This document shows positions 54,185 to 63,244 of a stretch of DNA of 64,000 nucleotides, piece by piece (positions within the stretch are counted from its first letter, which is position 1; each line of letters opens with the position of its first letter). Origin of the DNA: Pedosphaera sp. (GTDB lineage Bacteria > Verrucomicrobiota > Verrucomicrobiia > Limisphaerales > Pedosphaeraceae). Under the pieces are notes generated by a model. That model was not told where the DNA came from and searched no databases. It was given only the letters and a program-made list of their open reading frames with translations. Location of the stretch: NCBI GenBank assembly GCA_028293325.1, contig JAQGPA010000212.1:1-64000 (forward strand). Direction: 5' to 3'. Position numbers and translations under genes: made by a program.

Positions 54185-55846
54185 CTATTTGGGTCGCTCC
54201 CGGACAACTTCGGTGGGGCATTTATCCTCCCGCAGGCCAAGAAAAACCGGTTGGCGAAGATGCCCATCACGCGTCCATTCCGAGAAGCGGAGTTGGCAGA
54301 CCAGGCAAGGCTCCAGCCAGGTGCAATGCCGCATTTGCGCGCCGGTAAGGCCCAGGCTGGCATCCCTTGTCCGTGGCGTGGGCAGATTGGCGAAGGGACA
54401 TTTGCGGCGCACCAGTTTTTGGAAACGGCCATACAGCGATTCGAGCAGCTCATGATTAAATCCCGTGCCGACTTTGGAAGCAAACATGAGTTGTTTGCCC
54501 TCATAGTATCCAACGAGAATTGCGCCAAAGTACGCGCGTGTTCCTTTTGGCGGAGTATAACCGCCGATGACAAACTCCTGCTCGTTGCTCCATTTGAATT
54601 TCACCCACGCACCGGTACGCTGTCCCGGTTCATAAAGTGAATCCCGCCGCTTGGCGACCAAGCCTTCCAAGCCGCGAGCCTTCATTTCCCGCACGACCTG
54701 TGCGGAATCGGCTTCAATGCCGGCAGAAAACCGGATGGATTCAGGAGCGGAGGCGAGAAGCGACTTAAGCATTTCCTTCCGCTTCATCAACGGCAGTCTG
54801 GTGAGGTCCCTGCCCTCCAGGTTCAGCAGATCAAAGGCATAATAAAAGATGGGTGTCTGCTCGTGGCCGGGCATATTATACGATTGTAACAATTGGAATG
54901 ATGAGCGGCCTTGGGCATCGATGGCAACAATTTCGCCATCCAAAACGGCGTTGCGGCAGGGCAGATGGGCGACCGCTTCAGTCAGCTGTGGATATTTTGC
55001 ACTCAACTCTTTTTCGCTGCGCGAAATGAGCTTTGCCGATTTATCCTCCTTAATGGCCAGCGCGCGAACGCCATCGAATTTGATTTCGTAAATCCATTCC
55101 CTGCCCTTCGGCAATTCCCGGACCAATTCGCATTTCATCGGTGGGACGAATGCCGGCTTCGCCCTGGGCAAGCCCCTGGTTTCCGATGGCAGCTTCGTTT
55201 CGCGCACAGAATGGGCGGGCATCACCATTGACGGCGAGGGCGATGGTTTGCGTTTGCTTTTTGCTGACGAAGCACCCGTCGTGGCGATTTGTTTCAATGT
55301 GCGCTGCGTCAATGCCGACTGATCTTCAGCCCGCGCGGAAATCGGCGGCGCATCGCTGCCACTTTTAATGAGCAGCCATTGCGGCTTTCTCCGACCGGCC
55401 GCAGAGCGCATTCGCACCAATGTCCACTCTCCCTTCAGTTTTGTTCCCGCCAAAGCCACACGCAGTTTGCCGTCTTTCAGTGCTGATAAAGGATCGTCAT
55501 TGAGAACCTGAAATGTTCCCCGGTCCCAAACCATTACGGTGCCACCGCCATAATTACCGGCAGGGATGGTGCCTTCAAAATTCGCATAGTCGAGCGGATG
55601 GTCTTCCACTTCGACAGCCAGCCGCCGTTCTCCTTTGCGGGTTGGAAAACCTTTCGGCACCGCCCAGGACTTTAGCACGCCATTCATCTCGAGGCGAAAG
55701 TCGTAGTGCAAATGAGAGGCGGCGTGCTTTTGGACCACAAAAATCGGAGCCTTGTCCTGCGTCGAACGAACGTGGCCCTGCCCCGCTGGTTCAGCGGTGC
55801 GTGTGAAATTCCGTTTGGCCCGGTATGTTTTTAACCCCGTGGGCAT
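54185..55846 (-). CDS. ligD: LigD-type phosphoesterase-ATP-dependent DNA ligase
   Basis: A 553-residue NHEJ ligase lacking the polymerase domain. ATG 55846 lies 4 nt after the Ku stop. The N-terminal 3'-phosphoesterase domain (about 25-180) has the conserved QKHAASHLHYDFRLEMNG. A Ser/Pro/Lys-rich linker follows, then the ligase domain with the AMP-accepting Lys in YEIKFDGVRALA, LDGEIVAID, EGLVAKRRDS and WVKFKWSNEQEF. The OB domain is followed by a C-terminal tail. The polymerase is encoded separately at 56718-57704. Confidence 0.93.
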   Translation of the reverse strand: MPTGLKTYRAKRNFTRTAEPAGQGHVRSTQDKAPIFVVQKHAASHLHYDFRLEMNGVLKSWAVPKGFPTRKGERRLAVEVEDHPLDYANFEGTIPAGNYGGGTVMVWDRGTFQVLNDDPLSALKDGKLRVALAGTKLKGEWTLVRMRSAAGRRKPQWLLIKSGSDAPPISARAEDQSALTQRTLKQIATTGASSAKSKRKPSPSPSMVMPAHSVRETKLPSETRGLPRAKPAFVPPMKCELVRELPKGREWIYEIKFDGVRALAIKEDKSAKLISRSEKELSAKYPQLTEAVAHLPCRNAVLDGEIVAIDAQGRSSFQLLQSYNMPGHEQTPIFYYAFDLLNLEGRDLTRLPLMKRKEMLKSLLASAPESIRFSAGIEADSAQVVREMKARGLEGLVAKRRDSLYEPGQRTGAWVKFKWSNEQEFVIGGYTPPKGTRAYFGAILVGYYEGKQLMFASKVGTGFNHELLESLYGRFQKLVRRKCPFANLPTPRTRDASLGLTGAQMRHCTWLEPCLVCQLRFSEWTRDGHLRQPVFLGLREDKCPTEVVRERPK

Positions 55847-55850
55847 CGGC

Positions 55851-56690
55851 TCAGGCTGCCTCCTTCCGCTTGCGCTTGCGTCCGGAGGTGCTGGACCGCT
55901 GTTCAGCTCCCACCGCATGCATTTGATCCAGGCTTTCCTGCAAAACCGAAGCCAAATCAATCACATTGGCCGGCTTTTTCTTTTTCCGACCGTTGTCGGG
56001 TGGCGTCCGACCACCATGCTCGACCTTGTCATGAATCAGCTTGAGCAAAGCGGAGCGATAGTCGTCCGTATATTTTTCCGGATTCCATTCATCCGTCATT
56101 CGTTCAATTAAATCAGTCGCCATTTCCAACTCGCGGGTGCCGACGTCGAGACTGGCGGGGAGACGCAGATTGGTCGGTTTGACCAACTCGTCGGCGAAGT
56201 GCATCAACTCGAGCACGAGAGCATTATTCTGCGGCTTGATGGCCGCCAGATGTTGTCGGCTTTTAATGACCACCTTGGCAATCCCCACCCGGCCGGTTCG
56301 TTTCAAAGCATCGCGCAATAAAGCGTAGGCTTTGGTTCCGGCCTTTTGGGGAACGAGGTAATAAGGTTTATCAAAATAGATGGGATTAATTTCCTCCAGT
56401 TTCACAAAATCGATGATGTCAATCGTTTGCGTTGCCTCCACATCCACACGGCGAAAATCTTCATCCTTGAGCACGACGTATTTGCCCTCATCATATTCAT
56501 AGCCTTTGACAATGTCCTGCCAGGGAACTTCACGCCCGTCGGTTTGGGCCACGCGTTTATAATTCACCGGGCTCAAGTCCGAGGAGCGCAGCAGGCGGAA
56601 ATTTAGATCTTCACGCCGTGACGCGGGATAAAGTCCGATGGGAATGGTGATAAGACTGAAACTGATGTTGCCTTTCCAAATGGGTCGCAT
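55851..56690 (-). CDS. ku: Ku protein, non-homologous end joining
   Basis: A 279-residue bacterial Ku homodimer subunit that rings broken DNA ends and recruits LigD. It starts RPIWKGNISFSLITIPIGLY, the normal N-terminus, and carries CDS-wide family features such as VVLKDEDFRRVDVEATQTID and YFDKPYYLVPQ. The basic Lys/Arg-rich C-terminus (GRKRKRKEAA) fits the DNA-binding tail of short Ku proteins. It lies between the separate LigD polymerase and ligase genes, with gaps of 27 and 4 nt. Confidence 0.96.
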   Translation of the reverse strand: MRPIWKGNISFSLITIPIGLYPASRREDLNFRLLRSSDLSPVNYKRVAQTDGREVPWQDIVKGYEYDEGKYVVLKDEDFRRVDVEATQTIDIIDFVKLEEINPIYFDKPYYLVPQKAGTKAYALLRDALKRTGRVGIAKVVIKSRQHLAAIKPQNNALVLELMHFADELVKPTNLRLPASLDVGTRELEMATDLIERMTDEWNPEKYTDDYRSALLKLIHDKVEHGGRTPPDNGRKKKKPANVIDLASVLQESLDQMHAVGAEQRSSTSGRKRKRKEAA

Positions 56691-56717
56691 AACAAGATGG
56701 GTAATGTTTGTTTTATC

Positions 56718-57704
56718 TTAAGATTTCAATTGTTCGATTGCGGGAAGCTTCTGTTTGAGGGTGAGGACAGGGGCAAAAAGATCACCCAACTGCTCAACCC
56801 GCCGCAAAACTGCATCTGACTGAAATGACAACTTTCCAATGTCCCGCCGCTTCAGGGCTGCTGCCACTTCATTCCACGCAACCGGAGTCGAGACCATGGG
56901 CTGTTCCTTGGCCCGCAATGAATAAACGCAGACGGTGGTTTTATGCCGATCGTTTTGACTCCAATCCACCAGCACTTTCCCTTGACGAAGACTCCGGCGC
57001 ATTTGAGAGACGACGAGGTCGGGACGCTGTTCTGCGAGCGATTCCGCCAACTTGCGCGCAAACGGCCTGGTGACTTCGTAGGTTGCCGGACGATTCAAAG
57101 GAACGTAAACCTGAAGGCCCTTGGAGCCCGAAGTTTTGGCCCAGCATTGGAGGCCGAGCTTTTCAAGCACAGTGCGCAACCATAGCCCCACCTCGGCGCA
57201 CTGGAGAATGTTTGCGGGCGGGCCGGGATCCAGATCGAAAACCACTGATGTTGGGCAATCCATGTTTTTCTGCCGGGCAAGCGACGTGTGCAATTCCAAG
57301 TCGCCAAGATTCGCAGCCCAAATCAGTGTGGGTAGATTATTGATGACGCAGAAGCTGATGTTCTCCTCGTTTTCCTTGCTCCAAACCGTGGCGGTATCCA
57401 CCCATTTTGGCCTAAATTTGGGGCAATGCTTTTCATAAAAAAACGGGGCCTCAACACCATTTGGATAGCGCTTGAGCGTCAAAGGGCGATCCCGAAGATG
57501 CGGCAACAGCACTGGAGCGACACGGAGGTAATAGTCAACAACTTGTGCCTTGGTAAAACCGGCCTTGGGATAGAGCACTTTATCAAGATGGCTTACTGTA
57601 ACCTGCTGACCATCGACATTAATCACGTCTCGGTCTGCCCTCGGAAGGTCGGTGGTGCGACCGCTCCGACGCAATGATGTTTTCCTTTCTGCAACTGCAC
57701 TCAT
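56718..57704 (-). CDS. LigD-type NHEJ primase-polymerase
   Basis: A 328-residue stand-alone polymerase domain of the archaeo-eukaryotic primase superfamily, which fills gaps at broken ends with ribonucleotides. Family segments are VSHLDKVLYPKAGFTKAQVV near residue 34, FDLDPGPPAN with the metal Asp pair, KTSGSKGLQVYVPLNR and SQNDRHKTTVCVYSLRAKEQ. First gene of the NHEJ operon (polymerase, Ku, phosphoesterase-ligase). Separate genes rather than one fused LigD are known in some lineages, but the order here is worth noting. Confidence 0.93.
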   Translation of the reverse strand: MSAVAERKTSLRRSGRTTDLPRADRDVINVDGQQVTVSHLDKVLYPKAGFTKAQVVDYYLRVAPVLLPHLRDRPLTLKRYPNGVEAPFFYEKHCPKFRPKWVDTATVWSKENEENISFCVINNLPTLIWAANLGDLELHTSLARQKNMDCPTSVVFDLDPGPPANILQCAEVGLWLRTVLEKLGLQCWAKTSGSKGLQVYVPLNRPATYEVTRPFARKLAESLAEQRPDLVVSQMRRSLRQGKVLVDWSQNDRHKTTVCVYSLRAKEQPMVSTPVAWNEVAAALKRRDIGKLSFQSDAVLRRVEQLGDLFAPVLTLKQKLPAIEQLKS

Positions 57705-57827
57705 ATTATTCCAAAGCCAAGACGGCTTTGAAATAATGTGCCATAAAATTTGAAAACTTTTAGGGGTGGAGTTGCTACGGTAATGACCCCATGAACATAC
57801 CTCGATGTCCCCGCTGCGGTGGCCAGA

Positions 57828-59120
57828 TTACATGAGCCACCCTTTCCGGTATTCGGGATGGATATAATTGATCGCTTCGTTGCAATTCTTGAACTTGAGG
57901 AGAGCGGCATCCCATTCCAGCTTCCGGCCGGAACGATAAGCCACGTTGCCCAGCAGGACCGCTTCGGACAATGCGCCGGCATAATCAAAGTTGCAGGTGG
58001 TTGGGCTGCCCGTTTTACAAGCTTGAAGCCATTCCTGATAGTGCCCGATAGAGTCCGGTATCCATGGCGTGGGCGGCACAAAATCAGTGAAGTCGGATTC
58101 GGGCAGAAGCCTGCGATGTTCGTAGTCGGCCAACAGCATGCCCTTTTTTCCTACGAAGAGGACGCCGTTGCGCCAGTTGGGCACATTATCAGCCAATATC
58201 CCAGTTGGCCGTTTGCCACCATCATACCAACTGACCCGCACGGGCGGCAGGGTGTCGCGTGCAGCGTATTCATAATGGACAATCAGCCAGGGTGGAGTGG
58301 TTTCCGGATGGACGGGCGGCCCCTCGGTGTCGATCGTGAGCGGATGCCGCAGGTTTAGCGCCCAGTGCGCCAAATCCAGATAATGGCAGCCCATATCGCC
58401 CAGCGTGCCATTGCCGAAGTCCCACCAACGCCGCCAATTTGCGGGAAGATAAGCTGGATGATAGGGACGCTCCGGTGCCGGCCCAAGCCACAAGTCCCAA
58501 TGCAGGCTGGAGGGAATGTGCGGCTGCTCCAAAGGCCGCTGTCCGCCGGACCAGCTTTTATCGCACCAGACATGACATTCCGTAACCGGGCCAATGGCTC
58601 CGGATTGTATTAATTCAACGACGCGCCGATAATTATTACCGGCATGAATTTGCGTGCCCATTTGAGTGGCACACTTATATTTGGCGGCCATCCGGGAGAG
58701 TAACCGCGCCTCCGCCACATTGTGGGAAAGCGGCTTCTCACAATAGACGTGCAAGCCGGACCGCAGCGCGGCAACGGCGGCGGCGGCATGCGTGTGATCG
58801 GCGGTGCTGATGACCACGGCATCGACATTTTTCTGGTCGAGCAATTTGCGAAAATCATTATAGGTGGCAGCACCGGGGAATTTCCGGGCGGCCGCAGCGA
58901 GATAATTGTCGTCGATGTCACATAACGCGACAATGATTTGGCTGGCGACACCGGCAATATTAGTTTGCGCCCGGTTGGCGGTGCCGATGATGCCAATGTT
59001 TAATTTCTCATTGGGCGAGGGCCTTCGGTGCCAGGGGTTGCGCAGGCTGAACCAAAACCCGGTTGCCGCCAGGGTTGTGGAATGCAAAAAATCGCGGCGC
59101 GTTAAGGAACGTTTATTCAT
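57828..59120 (-). CDS. Tat-exported Gfo/Idh/MocA family oxidoreductase
   Basis: A 430-residue NAD(P)-binding oxidoreductase preceded by a twin-arginine signal (SLTRRDFLHSTTLAATGFWF, residues 5-24), so a periplasmic enzyme. The Rossmann start is IGIIGTANRAQTNIAGV, and the EKPLSHNVAEARLL motif carries the conserved EKP Lys. The C-terminal half is the substrate barrel. Secreted members with a Tat leader are expanded in Planctomycetes and Verrucomicrobia and are thought to act on sugars; the substrate here is unknown. ATG 59120 is preferred over a GTG at 59144. Confidence 0.9.
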   Translation of the reverse strand: MNKRSLTRRDFLHSTTLAATGFWFSLRNPWHRRPSPNEKLNIGIIGTANRAQTNIAGVASQIIVALCDIDDNYLAAAARKFPGAATYNDFRKLLDQKNVDAVVISTADHTHAAAAVAALRSGLHVYCEKPLSHNVAEARLLSRMAAKYKCATQMGTQIHAGNNYRRVVELIQSGAIGPVTECHVWCDKSWSGGQRPLEQPHIPSSLHWDLWLGPAPERPYHPAYLPANWRRWWDFGNGTLGDMGCHYLDLAHWALNLRHPLTIDTEGPPVHPETTPPWLIVHYEYAARDTLPPVRVSWYDGGKRPTGILADNVPNWRNGVLFVGKKGMLLADYEHRRLLPESDFTDFVPPTPWIPDSIGHYQEWLQACKTGSPTTCNFDYAGALSEAVLLGNVAYRSGRKLEWDAALLKFKNCNEAINYIHPEYRKGWLM

Positions 59121-59364
59121 GGTCAGTGTTAATTTTTTTCGCACCTATCAGTTTAGGAACCGACCAATCGCGTGACAAGCATCGCTTTTTGAAAAGCGGA
59201 CACCCTAAAGCCAAGCCGTTTCGAGTGAACGAAAGCCGGGCCAGTTGTGTCGAAGGAGAACCAACAAACCGGGATGTATGAAGCCGATAATTACACGCTA
59301 ATCGCAACGGCGGTTCTGCTGTTGCTTATTGGCTGCCATCCAAGCAAAATTTCACGGAATTGCC

Positions 59365-60678
59365 ATGAAGCCTGACGCACAAATAAAACTGAAAGCTGCA
59401 GGAAACCTGCTGGCGCTGGGTGGGTTGGCCTTGCTCGCGTTGGGATTGAGCTATCAATTCTTCACGCCCAAACTGTATCGGGCATCCGCCGTGATCCGGG
59501 TGGAGAATCGCGGGGTAAGACGCCCGGATAAGGCGGACGGCCGTCCCGCAAATCTGTCGGAAGCGTTGTCGATGGCGGCGGAATACGAGTTATTAAAGTC
59601 GGACGCTTTCCAGAGTCAGGTGATCAGCAATCTGAATTTGCGGGAAATCTGGGGCAAACGTTCTCCGCAAGGCGCAATGCCCGGCACGAACGAGGTCCGG
59701 ATGTTGTTGCAGAGCAAGACGCGCATTCATCCCCTGCCCAATGCGGGCCTCATTGAAATCCAGGTGACCAGCGAGGAGCGCGACGACACCGCGCTGATCG
59801 CCAACGAATTTGCCCGGCTGTATCGAAATTACCGGGAATCCCAATCCCAAAACGTCAGCCGTGAGCGGATCGACGCGCTGCGGAAAAATTGGGACGCGGA
59901 AGACAGGAAGGTGCGCGAGGCGCAAGAGCGCCTGGAAAAAATAGTCTCCGACATCAAGAAAGCCCGGGCAGCCGACACGAATTCGTTTTATGACAGGTCA
60001 AATATTGCCGAGTTGCAAAACAAACGCATCGAATTGGAAGCGAGTTATGTGGAGCAGCAAAATATGCTGGTCCAGCTCAAGGCGCTCAAACCGGAGCAAT
60101 TAAGACAGGTCCTCCCCATCATGGTCACCAACGAAATGTTGAACGTAACGCTCGATAAATTGACGGCCGCGAAGCATGATTTGAGCGAGGCCCAAACTGC
60201 GCTCGACCCCGAAACTCCGGAAGTGAAGAGCGCGGTCATGGTGGTGGAGGAACGCAATAAGAATGTAACGGAGGCCATAGCCGGGATGATGACCGCGCGC
60301 GAAGCGGAAGTGGCCGCACTGAAGACCACACTGGACGATCTGACGCAAAAACTGGCGAGCGCCCGCACCAATACCAGCGACCTTTCCACGAATAATCCGG
60401 CATATCGCGCTGCGTTGCAGGAAGTGCAGAGCTTGGAGGATGAACGTTACCAGTTGAAAACCACGCTGGCCACCAACTCAATCGAAGCGGTGCTGCCACT
60501 CTCGCTCTCGGCAACGATTGTGGAAAACGCCCAACTGCCACTGCGACCCGCCTTACCCGATCCCAGCCTTGCGCACGGCGTCATTGGTTCAGGCGCATTA
60601 GCCGGAGTCATCGGCTTGCTGCTGCTGTTCATCACCCGTAAAAGCAAACCTCTCTTGGCGAAGGCCACGGTCAAATAA
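59365..60678 (+). CDS. Wzz/GumC-like polysaccharide co-polymerase
   Basis: A 437-residue inner-membrane protein. Membrane segments lie at about residues 10-32 and 405-427; the region between is a long coiled-coil periplasmic domain. The start LYRASAVIRVENRG is the Wzz fold strand, and the Pro-rich segment before the second span (LPLRPALPDPSLAHGVIG) is the family's PxxPxxP-like motif. No tyrosine-kinase domain is fused. It would set glycan chain length for a surface polysaccharide. An in-frame TTG at 59329 is less likely. No other polysaccharide gene is adjacent. Confidence 0.85.
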   Translation: MKPDAQIKLKAAGNLLALGGLALLALGLSYQFFTPKLYRASAVIRVENRGVRRPDKADGRPANLSEALSMAAEYELLKSDAFQSQVISNLNLREIWGKRSPQGAMPGTNEVRMLLQSKTRIHPLPNAGLIEIQVTSEERDDTALIANEFARLYRNYRESQSQNVSRERIDALRKNWDAEDRKVREAQERLEKIVSDIKKARAADTNSFYDRSNIAELQNKRIELEASYVEQQNMLVQLKALKPEQLRQVLPIMVTNEMLNVTLDKLTAAKHDLSEAQTALDPETPEVKSAVMVVEERNKNVTEAIAGMMTAREAEVAALKTTLDDLTQKLASARTNTSDLSTNNPAYRAALQEVQSLEDERYQLKTTLATNSIEAVLPLSLSATIVENAQLPLRPALPDPSLAHGVIGSGALAGVIGLLLLFITRKSKPLLAKATVK

Positions 60679-60723
60679 TTTCAGGCTTCCGCTACGCTGA
60701 GCGGACTGCCTTGTAAAAGTTAA

Positions 60724-62169
60724 TCAGTCTTTAAATTCTGCGGCGGGCTTGGGAAGCTCGCGTTGGATTTCCTCCAATCGATAACGGAATCCCGCTCCTT
60801 TCAACGTTGAAAGGTCAACCTTGCCTTCACGGCGTCGATACAAGCCGGGATGCACCCGGGCCTCCGGCAACGAAGCGTCCGGGTAGAATTGCACACTGTT
60901 GGTTTCCAGCCCCATGATGGTGCCGACGTGAGCCGCGAGTTGGGCATGAGAGATTTGGGCAAGCATGGGATTCGTGAGGTCCTGCACCATCAAGCTCATG
61001 CCATGAGCCCGGGCCCAGCAACCGCTGAGCAGCGCGCCGGTCTGGGTCTTGCAGGTTTTCAAGGCCACACCCGTCCAGCCCAGTTCGCGGCCGCGACGAA
61101 CGTGTTGCCAATCGTGCGCGCTTTCGTCGAGGAAAAGCGGTTTTCGCGCGGACAAGCTGTGGACGTCGATGGGATGTTGCTCCAACTCATAGGGGAAAGG
61201 TTGCTCGACATACAGGATCATGCCGTAGATTCGCGGTGCTTCATCACGGAGCCGATCAAGAATGGCGTTCACATAAGCCGGGTCGGTCACTGTACAATTA
61301 AAATCAACTGAGAGCCAATGCACGTCATGAGCCACGGCAATCGCCCCGACTTTGTGGATGCGCTGGTAATCCCACGATTCATCGTTGCCGCGCAGTTTAA
61401 TTTTAAGACAGGTGAGGCCGTCGCGTCTAATCCAATCAGCCAGCATCACGGGGTAGCCATCCTGCGGTTCCGCACCCGTTAGTTCGGATGCATCCAGCGG
61501 ATCGAGTCCGCCAACCAGATGCCAGGCGGCGAGTTTTTGAGGGGCGGAGGGGACGAGGAAATCCGCCGGATATTTGCCGCGAAAGTAAGCCGCAGTGCGA
61601 GCAGCCGGTTGGAGAAAAGCGGCGAGATCACGATTCATGAACCCGGAGTGATAGGTTTCATAAACCGGAAGATCATGCAGCCGGCCATAGGCATCATGCA
61701 CGGCGAGGTCAAAAGCGGCACAGCACAGCAACGCGGCAAGCCAGGGCATGGGTTCGGCATTGCGGCGGTTCGAATTATTAAAGCCCTGCAAAAATCCCGG
61801 GAGAATGCTTTCCTGAAAATCGTAACCGACTTCCAACGGATGCGCCGGATTTCTAAAACTGGACCACAACCCGGCGAGTTGCACGGAGAATTTTTTGAGC
61901 ATCTCGTGGCGCTCCTCGTACGAAGCCTTGCCCGGCCAGACCCACTGCACACTCAACGGTGTTTCACCCCAGCCGGTGGCCTGCCGTCCTTTGGCATCGA
62001 CCACAGTCACCGAAGCGCGGGCACAGGTTACCTCAGTGAGCGTCTCCGCGCCGAACTTAAGCGGAACCCGTGTTTGAATGGGCAGAAAATAAAGCGCTGA
62101 TGCAACAGTCTGAATGTCGGTTTGTTTGCCCACGCCGATGGTGTAACAGGCAGCGCCATACAACGACAA
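60724..62169 (-). CDS. Enolase-superfamily (mandelate racemase/MLE-like) enzyme
   Basis: A 481-residue enzyme, longer than usual for the superfamily. The catalytic base motif KxK is in CLKIKLRG, metal ligands are the Asp of SVDFN, the Glu of YVEQPFP and the Asp of FLDESAH, and the second Lys is in ALKTCKTQ. It abstracts a proton alpha to a carboxylate (racemase, cycloisomerase or sugar-acid dehydratase); the substrate cannot be read. The first codon is TTG 62169; a GTG about 12 codons downstream is also possible. Confidence 0.83.
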   Translation of the reverse strand: MSLYGAACYTIGVGKQTDIQTVASALYFLPIQTRVPLKFGAETLTEVTCARASVTVVDAKGRQATGWGETPLSVQWVWPGKASYEERHEMLKKFSVQLAGLWSSFRNPAHPLEVGYDFQESILPGFLQGFNNSNRRNAEPMPWLAALLCCAAFDLAVHDAYGRLHDLPVYETYHSGFMNRDLAAFLQPAARTAAYFRGKYPADFLVPSAPQKLAAWHLVGGLDPLDASELTGAEPQDGYPVMLADWIRRDGLTCLKIKLRGNDESWDYQRIHKVGAIAVAHDVHWLSVDFNCTVTDPAYVNAILDRLRDEAPRIYGMILYVEQPFPYELEQHPIDVHSLSARKPLFLDESAHDWQHVRRGRELGWTGVALKTCKTQTGALLSGCWARAHGMSLMVQDLTNPMLAQISHAQLAAHVGTIMGLETNSVQFYPDASLPEARVHPGLYRRREGKVDLSTLKGAGFRYRLEEIQRELPKPAAEFKD

Positions 62170-62299
62170 GCCGGAATGCCCGGGACGGTCAAATTAATGC
62201 ACCCGGGCGCGAAGCCAAATAGGGCGCGCGCCCGGGACACACACTATCCACCTCCTGATGGCTTTAATAAAATTTTTCGCGGTTGTTTAGCGCGGGGCT

Positions 62300-63220
62300 T
62301 CAACGGCTCGTCGTCACTTGCTTGAGCTTTACCCAATCCAAGTTGGCTGTGCCAACCCGAGAGGCCGGGGTCAGGGTTTTGGGATCCCGCAGTTTGTAGA
62401 GCTCTGCATGGCCATCGGCAAAGCTCAGGCAATAACCCCGCTGATGCCGGGTCGCCGGAAAGCTGGCGAATGGCTTGCTGTCATCCATGGTCACCAGGAA
62501 CCAGCAATCATCTATGCTCTCCTCATGCTCATCCGCCAAGACCCAAAGTCTGCTTGGCCCCATGGCGGTGATCTCATTTTCCTTGAGAAAAGTCCGATAT
62601 TCTCTGGACTGGAGCTCAGCTTCCATTTGCCGGCTGCCGATCCATGAATTCATTGAATAACTCCGAACCCGGGGCAAGCCGTTGGTTTGGAAGGAATCGG
62701 CCGGGCAGTGATAAATGGCTGGGTTGTTGCCGTAGGGAAAAAGCCTGCCTTGTCGAATCATGGTTTCATTGGTCGAATCGGTCAGAACTTGCATGTCGCC
62801 GCGCACCCAGGAATTGGTGCCCGTCTGGTAGTTTTCCGCCAACGTACCCTCATTTTCCGCGCTATACATCTGGAAGCAGAGAGCCAACTGGTTGAGGTTG
62901 TTGAGACATCCCACTGTCCGGCCCTTGGCCTTGGCGGAGGAAAGTGTTGGGAGCAGCAATCCGGCGAGGATGGCAATAATGGCGATCACCACGAGCACTT
63001 CGATGAGCGTGAAGGCGGTGGCAGGCAGACGCAACCGGTGCTTCCGCCGATCATGCTGGCGGGCATTACGGCAGTGGATGGTGTTATACAGGTTCGGTTC
63101 CACAGCAACTTCCGCTATTTTTCTAGCCGCTGCGGATACTTTCCGGAAGTGTGTGTTTGGAGGCACACCCCATGCTTTTGATTGCACAGTCGGGCAGGCC
63201 GTTGAATAATCAGAAGGCAA
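62300..63220 (-). CDS. Prepilin-like protein with H-x-D-G type C-terminus
   Basis: A frame of 306 residues. [20 protein letters not shown] near residue 68 is the type IV pilin leader/helix, and LSFADGHAELYKL ends the globular part. The upstream 67 residues contain no other Met and are unusual for a prepilin leader, so the true start is probably a TTG or GTG near 63025-63090; coordinates give the longest open frame. As in the 46922-47455 gene, it is a pseudopilin-like surface protein. The 130 nt after it (62170-62299) hold no clear gene. Confidence 0.8.
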   Translation of the reverse strand: MPSDYSTACPTVQSKAWGVPPNTHFRKVSAAARKIAEVAVEPNLYNTIHCRNARQHDRRKHRLRLPATAFTLIEVLVVIAIIAILAGLLLPTLSSAKAKGRTVGCLNNLNQLALCFQMYSAENEGTLAENYQTGTNSWVRGDMQVLTDSTNETMIRQGRLFPYGNNPAIYHCPADSFQTNGLPRVRSYSMNSWIGSRQMEAELQSREYRTFLKENEITAMGPSRLWVLADEHEESIDDCWFLVTMDDSKPFASFPATRHQRGYCLSFADGHAELYKLRDPKTLTPASRVGTANLDWVKLKQVTTSR

Positions 63221-63244
63221 CCCAAAGACCGGTTTGTTGACTAA

